A stretch of DNA of 64,000 bases. It comes from Hesseltinella vesiculosa (lineage: Eukaryota; Mucoromycota; Mucoromycetes; Mucorales; Cunninghamellaceae). Numbering within the stretch: the first letter of the stretch is position 1; every line of letters starts with the position of its first letter. The notes under the pieces were generated by a model. That model had not been told where the DNA came from, searched no databases, and was given only the letters and a program-made list of their open reading frames with translations. Position numbers and translations under genes: made by a program. This document shows, piece by piece, positions 60,180-64,000 of the stretch. The DNA is taken from contig MCGT01000026.1 in NCBI GenBank assembly GCA_002104935.1, positions 62,001 to 126,000 on the forward strand. Direction: 5' to 3'.

Positions 60180-60320
60180 AAATACTTGTGCCCATGCCCT
60201 GAATGACTGAGTGATTAGACTATCTCCCTCTCCCTCCCTCTCTAGGGTAGACACAGGCTTATTGATCAAGACTGAAATCGATGAGACAGTTAGTAGAGAC
60301 GGCTTTAAAAGGTAAAAAAA
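60180..60320 (+). pseudogene. PHD-gene intron 8 / exon 9 relic (copy F)
   Basis: CTTGTGCCCATGCCCTGAA matches 58910-58928 in intron 8 of the intact gene, and the stretch from TCTCTCTAGGG through ATTGATCAAGA to AAAAGGTAAAA aligns with exon 9 and its donor (59101-59175). Frame lost. Confidence 0.55.
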
Positions 60321-60369
60321 AAAAAAAAAAAAAAAAGGAAGGAAAATGAACTATCTGAAGTTTGGTGCT

Positions 60370-61420
60370 TCATGGTGACGCAGCAAGTGCGGCTTGGAGT
60401 AGGCGAAAATGATCGACCAAGTGCTCGGGGAATTGACCAGCAAATGGCTCAGTCACCTCTTGATCGCCATGTACAAGGGCAAGTATCATCGAAAGGCCAT
60501 TTTTCTCAAATATGGCTGCATTGACTTCTTCTGGGTACGTCAAAATAAAATGGTTCAAAAATAGGCCGATTCCAATCATGATCTGTCGAAGATGGTGATT
60601 GGTACGAAGGATCTGATCCAGGAATGCTTGACAACGGTGATAGGCCAGAGGTACAGCCTGGTTGAAAGACAACTTCCTTGTATAACGTGTACGGTTTGGT
60701 CCCAACAGATCGCTATTGAAAGTTCCCTTGCGAGGGCGCAATCGACCACGAGCAACGGCATGGGGGTTGGCCGCACCAGCTAGGCGCACTTGACGACCAG
60801 CTTGGAGCTCTGCTTGAATATTGCCACAGGTATCCGGATCGTTGGAGGTGGGGTCAACAATAATGGCTACTGAAAAAAATAGAGTGGTATAGAATATAAA
60901 TTCTTTGATACGGGAGAGTGAACGAAAAAAAAAAAAAAAAAAAAAAAACTCACGCGCAGTTTCAGAGTGGAGAAGGCAGTTTTGCCTGATTCTTGTGACA
61001 TCTGGAATCCACAGTCTCGACAGAAAGCCAAGACTTTGGGGATATAAATAAAGCAACCATACGACTGGCGTTTACATCTTGCACTGACCTCGGCAATTGG
61101 CTGTAGCTTGTGATTTGATCAAATAAAAGTTGGCTGGGCTGAGTTCATCCACATCTTGAAGAGTAGTCAGATCGTCTTGGATGCCGATGAAGTCTGACGT
61201 GACAAGGCCAATATGATGGCGTGCTTGTATTTCTTTCATGTCAATTGGAACGAGGTTCAACGGATAGAGAGAGGGAAAAAATGGAAGCGAAAAGAAAGCG
61301 GGAACAGAATAAGCAACTGACGCGATGTCACTCTTCACCTGGATCGAAAAAATCGCACGCCACCTTTGATAAAAATCATTGGCTAGCATACCGTACCTCC
61401 TGTTGCATTGACTTTCCATT
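60370..61420 (-). CDS. orphan protein of unknown function (possibly decaying)
   Basis: Minus strand. The main exon runs to the stop at 60370 and encodes about 165 residues with a folded look: VAIIVDPTSNDPDTCGNIQA, RLAGAANPHAVARGRLRPRK, YTRKLSFNQAVPLAYHRCQA, NHHLRQIMIGIGLFLNHFIL, LTYPEEVNAAIFEKNGLSMI and FPEHLVDHFRLLQAAL. Upstream exons appear to encode RLWIPDVTRIRQNCLLHSET (60950-61056) and RHHIGLVTSDFIGIQDDLTT, ELSPANFYLIKSQATANC (61080-61240). The joint between those two does not keep frame with GT-AG ends, so either I have missed an exon or it is damaged. It contains Cys/His residues but no motif I can name. Not recognised. Confidence 0.45.
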
Positions 61421-61549
61421 TTCGCGTGTACAAAGCTTGGAGCTGTTTATGACCTTGTACAAAGAAAAAAGAAGAAAGAATAAAAAAAGAGAAAATGAGA
61501 AGAAAAGAACAATCGTGATAATTGATTGGTCGCTTGCAAAGCTCGCACC

Positions 61550-61720
61550 AAGAAGTCCTCCGTCTCAAGAACGAGCTGCGCCGATTACGTGACTTCAAGC
61601 GAGGTCTTCTTCAGTCTGAAAGTGTCTGAAAGTGCAAGCGCCGGGCCAATCTTATGCAAACGTGGACAACATCGAAGACTAGGCCAATGAAGTGATGCCA
61701 TGCACGTTCAAACCGATTCC
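61550..61720 (+). pseudogene. PHD-gene exon 10 relic (copy G)
   Basis: RLKNELRRLRDFKRGLLQSE aligns with RLKEELRRMNEFKRSVVDVF of the intact gene, then a TGA and frame loss; the NVDNIED-like continuation (CAAACGTGGACAACATCGAA) is still visible at nucleotide level. Confidence 0.65.
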
Positions 61721-61789
61721 TTCTTTTTTTTACCAACTCGACGACATCTCAATACCACAAATCCAGATCTAACCATACAGCAAGGGTAT

Positions 61790-62035
61790 GCTCTTTACTG
61801 GCCGTAAGCCAAGAAAACGACGACCAATGCAAGGATCAACTGCGACAAATGAATACATTCAAGCAAAGCGTGGCTCATGTATTTTGATGGCCACCATGGG
61901 CGGGTTGCCTGGCCGGGTTGCCTGGCCGGGCCAATGCCAATATGGACAACATCGAAAATCACTTCAGCGATGTCAAAGCCCTGTTGCAATTAGTCTCCAG
62001 TCCCGAGACTGAATTGCTGGAAATGTTCTTGAGTA
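61790..62035 (+). pseudogene. PHD-gene exon 10 relic (copy H)
   Basis: CKDQLRQMNTFKQSVAHVF, then a stop, then NANMDNIENHFSDVKALLQL. A 14-bp direct duplication (GGGTTGCCTGGCCG twice, 61902-61931) interrupts the GRxxxN region. Its NMDNIE wording is closer to copies A and B than to the intact gene (NLSNIDEYV). Confidence 0.65.
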
Positions 62036-62440
62036 TATTATTTTCGTTTTCCCCCTCTCCTCCTTTCTTTTAAATGCAAACTCCAATTTTTTCTTCTACA
62101 TTTTTACACTTCTTCCATGGATGCCAATCCAGGCCCACTTGCAACGACGCGCTCTGCTCGCTTTCTTTTTCTTCGAATAACCGCCTGCTTCCAACCGAAT
62201 TCATACCGAAAAAAAAATGAGATGCATTTGCTTTATTGGGTCCGGTAAATGTGTGCCATGAAAGGTTAGGGGGTGATCAGAGAAATAAGGTATCCAAAAG
62301 AAAAGAAAAAAAAGGAATGGTAGAGAATCTTAGGCTTGATGATCTTTGGCCTGAGCTTTTGCATTGGGACGGTCCAAAACCAGCGATCGGAGGACTCGGT
62401 TCTTTTTTTTTTTTTTAAATAAAAAAAAAAAAATGCTGCG
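62036..62440. other. duplicated 3' flank of the PHD gene
   Basis: From about 62190 this matches 59740-59935, with an inserted A/T-run-rich segment (62285-62440). No gene. Confidence 0.6.
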
Positions 62441-63943
62441 TCAGTTGTACAAAGTCTCATGTCGCACGATATTTCTTTTTTTTCTTCTCATTCCCCCCAT
62501 GCTGTCCTTGGGCTCGGCAGTTTTTTTTTTTTTTTTGTTTACCTCGACTTCCAAATCATGGATTTTCTGTTGCATGGTGGATACTTTGGATTCCAAGTCA
62601 CGGAATTGGTGGAGAAGTTGGGCGTGAGCAGATGGATCATTTGGATCGGCTTGAATGGAAGGCAAGAGGACCGAGGGGGAGGTGGCAGTGGGAGTGGATT
62701 GGCTGTAAAGAAGAGGGGGTTGAAGAGGAGGGGGCTGGGTATGAGGAGAGGATAAAGGTGTGATGGTCAGATTGGCTGGAAAAGAGCAAGGCAGCGGCAG
62801 GGCTGGAGGGTCGGGACGGCCATGAACAGGCGACGAACCAGCAGGAGATGAAAAGGTAGCAGGTGGAGCAGGCGCAGAGCGAGGCATGGGTGGTAGTGGA
62901 GAGGTGGTAGATTGGGCTGTGTTAGGGGTAGGTAGCTCCGTTGCAGACAGGATGGTGGTGGGTGTACGCTGGGCCCGCTTTTCTATTGACAGACTCTCGG
63001 ACGTAGAAGCAGAGGAGATGGTGAAGGAGCGCCAAGAAGGCGCTGTGGCGCTGGCCGAAGGAGGAATATTGATCTGTGGGATCTTGGGTCGACTGGTGCG
63101 AAAGACATGCTGATGGCCTTTGATTTTTTTCGATACTGAGGTATCTTTCTCTTCGCCATCGGCGTCGGCAGGCACTCGCCGTTTTTGATGGTCGTCTGGA
63201 AAGCTCGTGAGCACCGAAGATGAGGAGGAGGGTGGGGTGATGCTGTTGGGCGACGATGAAGTAGGGGAGTGCGAGGACGCATGGCTGGAAGGAGAAGTGA
63301 TGGTTGGCGTGGTATTGGGCAGGGAAGGATCTGGCGTGGAGAATTGTCGTCGAGGCTGAGGTTTCTTGGCAATCAGAGGCAAAGACGAGGTATCGGCGTC
63401 TCCCTCGCTGAACCGCCGAGCAGCTGCTCTTGTTGCTTCTTCGGACCGTCGGTGGCGATTCAGAGCATCCAATCTTGAAAACCCTCGAGAACAATAATCA
63501 CACACATACGGCTTTTCACCTGTGTGCAGTTTTTCATGGCGTTTCAAATCATGAAGGCGTCGAAAATATTGTGAGCAGGTCGTGCACTAACGATAAAAAT
63601 GAGGGTCAGCCTTTTTCTATTTATTTTTATTTTTTTAATGGGATGGCAAGGTCAAAAAAGGAGGGGGACTTGCCTGGAAGGGACGAATGTTCGAATGAGT
63701 GGCCAAATGAGACTTGAGGTTATGAGGACGGCTAAAGGATTGTTCACATTCGGGGCAGGCATACGGTCGAACAAGCGTACCTCGACTGGAGGCAGGCTCT
63801 TCGGGTGGCCTTACAGAAAAGGTGGTATAGGAGGACTGCGTATCATCGACAGGTGTTGGGTCTTCCGCATTTTTGTTCAATAACAGCGAGATGGGTGATG
63901 AAGAAGGGGTTTCTTCTTTGATCAATGACATTGGACTAGCCAT
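62441..63943 (-). CDS. C2H2 zinc-finger transcription factor (three fingers) with coiled-coil end
   Basis: Two exons on the minus strand (63674-63943, 62441-63586), 471 aa. Fingers: YACPECEQSFSRPHNLKSHL ending ATH, CTTCSQYFRRLHDLKRHEKL ending H, and YVCDYCSRGFSRLDALNRHR (last His replaced in spacing, R-R-S-E follows). TGEKPY links fingers 2 and 3. The long middle is Ser/Pro/Thr-rich. A short heptad-like helix (LLHQFRDLESKVSTMQQKI, HDLEVE) is near the end. The intron is GC-AG (GCAAGT donor) and splits finger 1 from finger 2. The start is ATG 63943 (MASPMSLIKEE); anything further upstream needs a non-ATG codon. The last ~24 codons come from duplicated flank sequence, so the true 3' end is uncertain. 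Confidence 0.85.
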
Positions 63944-64000
63944 GCTTCTTTCATTGACACAGCTCTTCACAAGTAATAAAGTAAATGAGAGAAGGAGAAA

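Noticed and set aside
63944..63970. Earlier start for the zinc-finger gene
   Set aside because: It would need a non-ATG start codon; ATG 63943 is available with a normal context.

Overview
The window is nuclear DNA of a filamentous fungus, most likely an early-diverging Mucoromycota (Mucorales-type) species. The evidence is dense, short, GT-AG spliced introns (usually 45-100 bp, several GC-AG) with T-runs near their 3' ends, a fungal gene repertoire (Erg4 sterol reductase, AzgA-type purine permease), and transposon-derived and orphan families that resemble Mucoromycota proteins. Splice junctions below were read by hand. For all complete multi-exon genes the summed exon length is a multiple of three and runs from ATG to stop. 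No tRNA, rRNA, CRISPR array or operon was seen.

Layout. 1-4.35 kb (-): 5' two thirds of MOT1/BTAF1, cut by the window edge, divergent from an mpaB/rubber-oxygenase-like gene (4.7-6.0 kb, +). Then an ankyrin/double-BTB protein (6.1-8.15, +), an AzgA-type purine permease (8.5-10.6, -), a 2.4-kb gene-poor stretch, SUS1/ENY2 (13.0-13.5, +), NAA10/ARD1 (13.7-14.5, -), an importin-13-type karyopherin with 18 exons (14.6-18.8, +) and an orphan Ser/Pro/His-rich protein (19.0-21.1, +).

21-37 kb is an accessory, rearranged zone. It holds relics of the 3' end of a PHD-finger gene, a 2.4-kb interval bracketed by an inverted 30-bp repeat, a decayed Fanzor/TnpB-like transposon protein fused in frame to a multicopper-oxidase tail, and a 3.9-kb mosaic (about 28.55-32.46 kb) assembled from pieces of at least five genes whose other copies lie elsewhere in the window. 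Intact argininosuccinate lyase (33.4-35.0, -) and a damaged lineage-specific gene (35.7-37.1, -) follow.

37-64 kb returns to ordinary genes: a GNAT acetyltransferase, PX-PH phospholipase D1, alpha-methylacyl-CoA racemase with a C-terminal SHL, an EF-hand protein, a small unknown protein, Erg4, a RasGEF, and an AF10/AF17-like PHD/extended-PHD chromatin protein. A second patch of degraded duplicates of the PHD gene 3' end plus a GA microsatellite follows (59.7-62.4), then a C2H2 zinc-finger protein at the right edge.

The genes are mostly unrelated housekeeping loci (transcription, nuclear import, N-terminal acetylation, arginine synthesis, sterol and lipid signalling). The coherent story of the window is its gene-fragment duplication: at least seven copies of the PHD-gene C-terminal segment besides the intact gene, and one composite block that joins fragments end to end.
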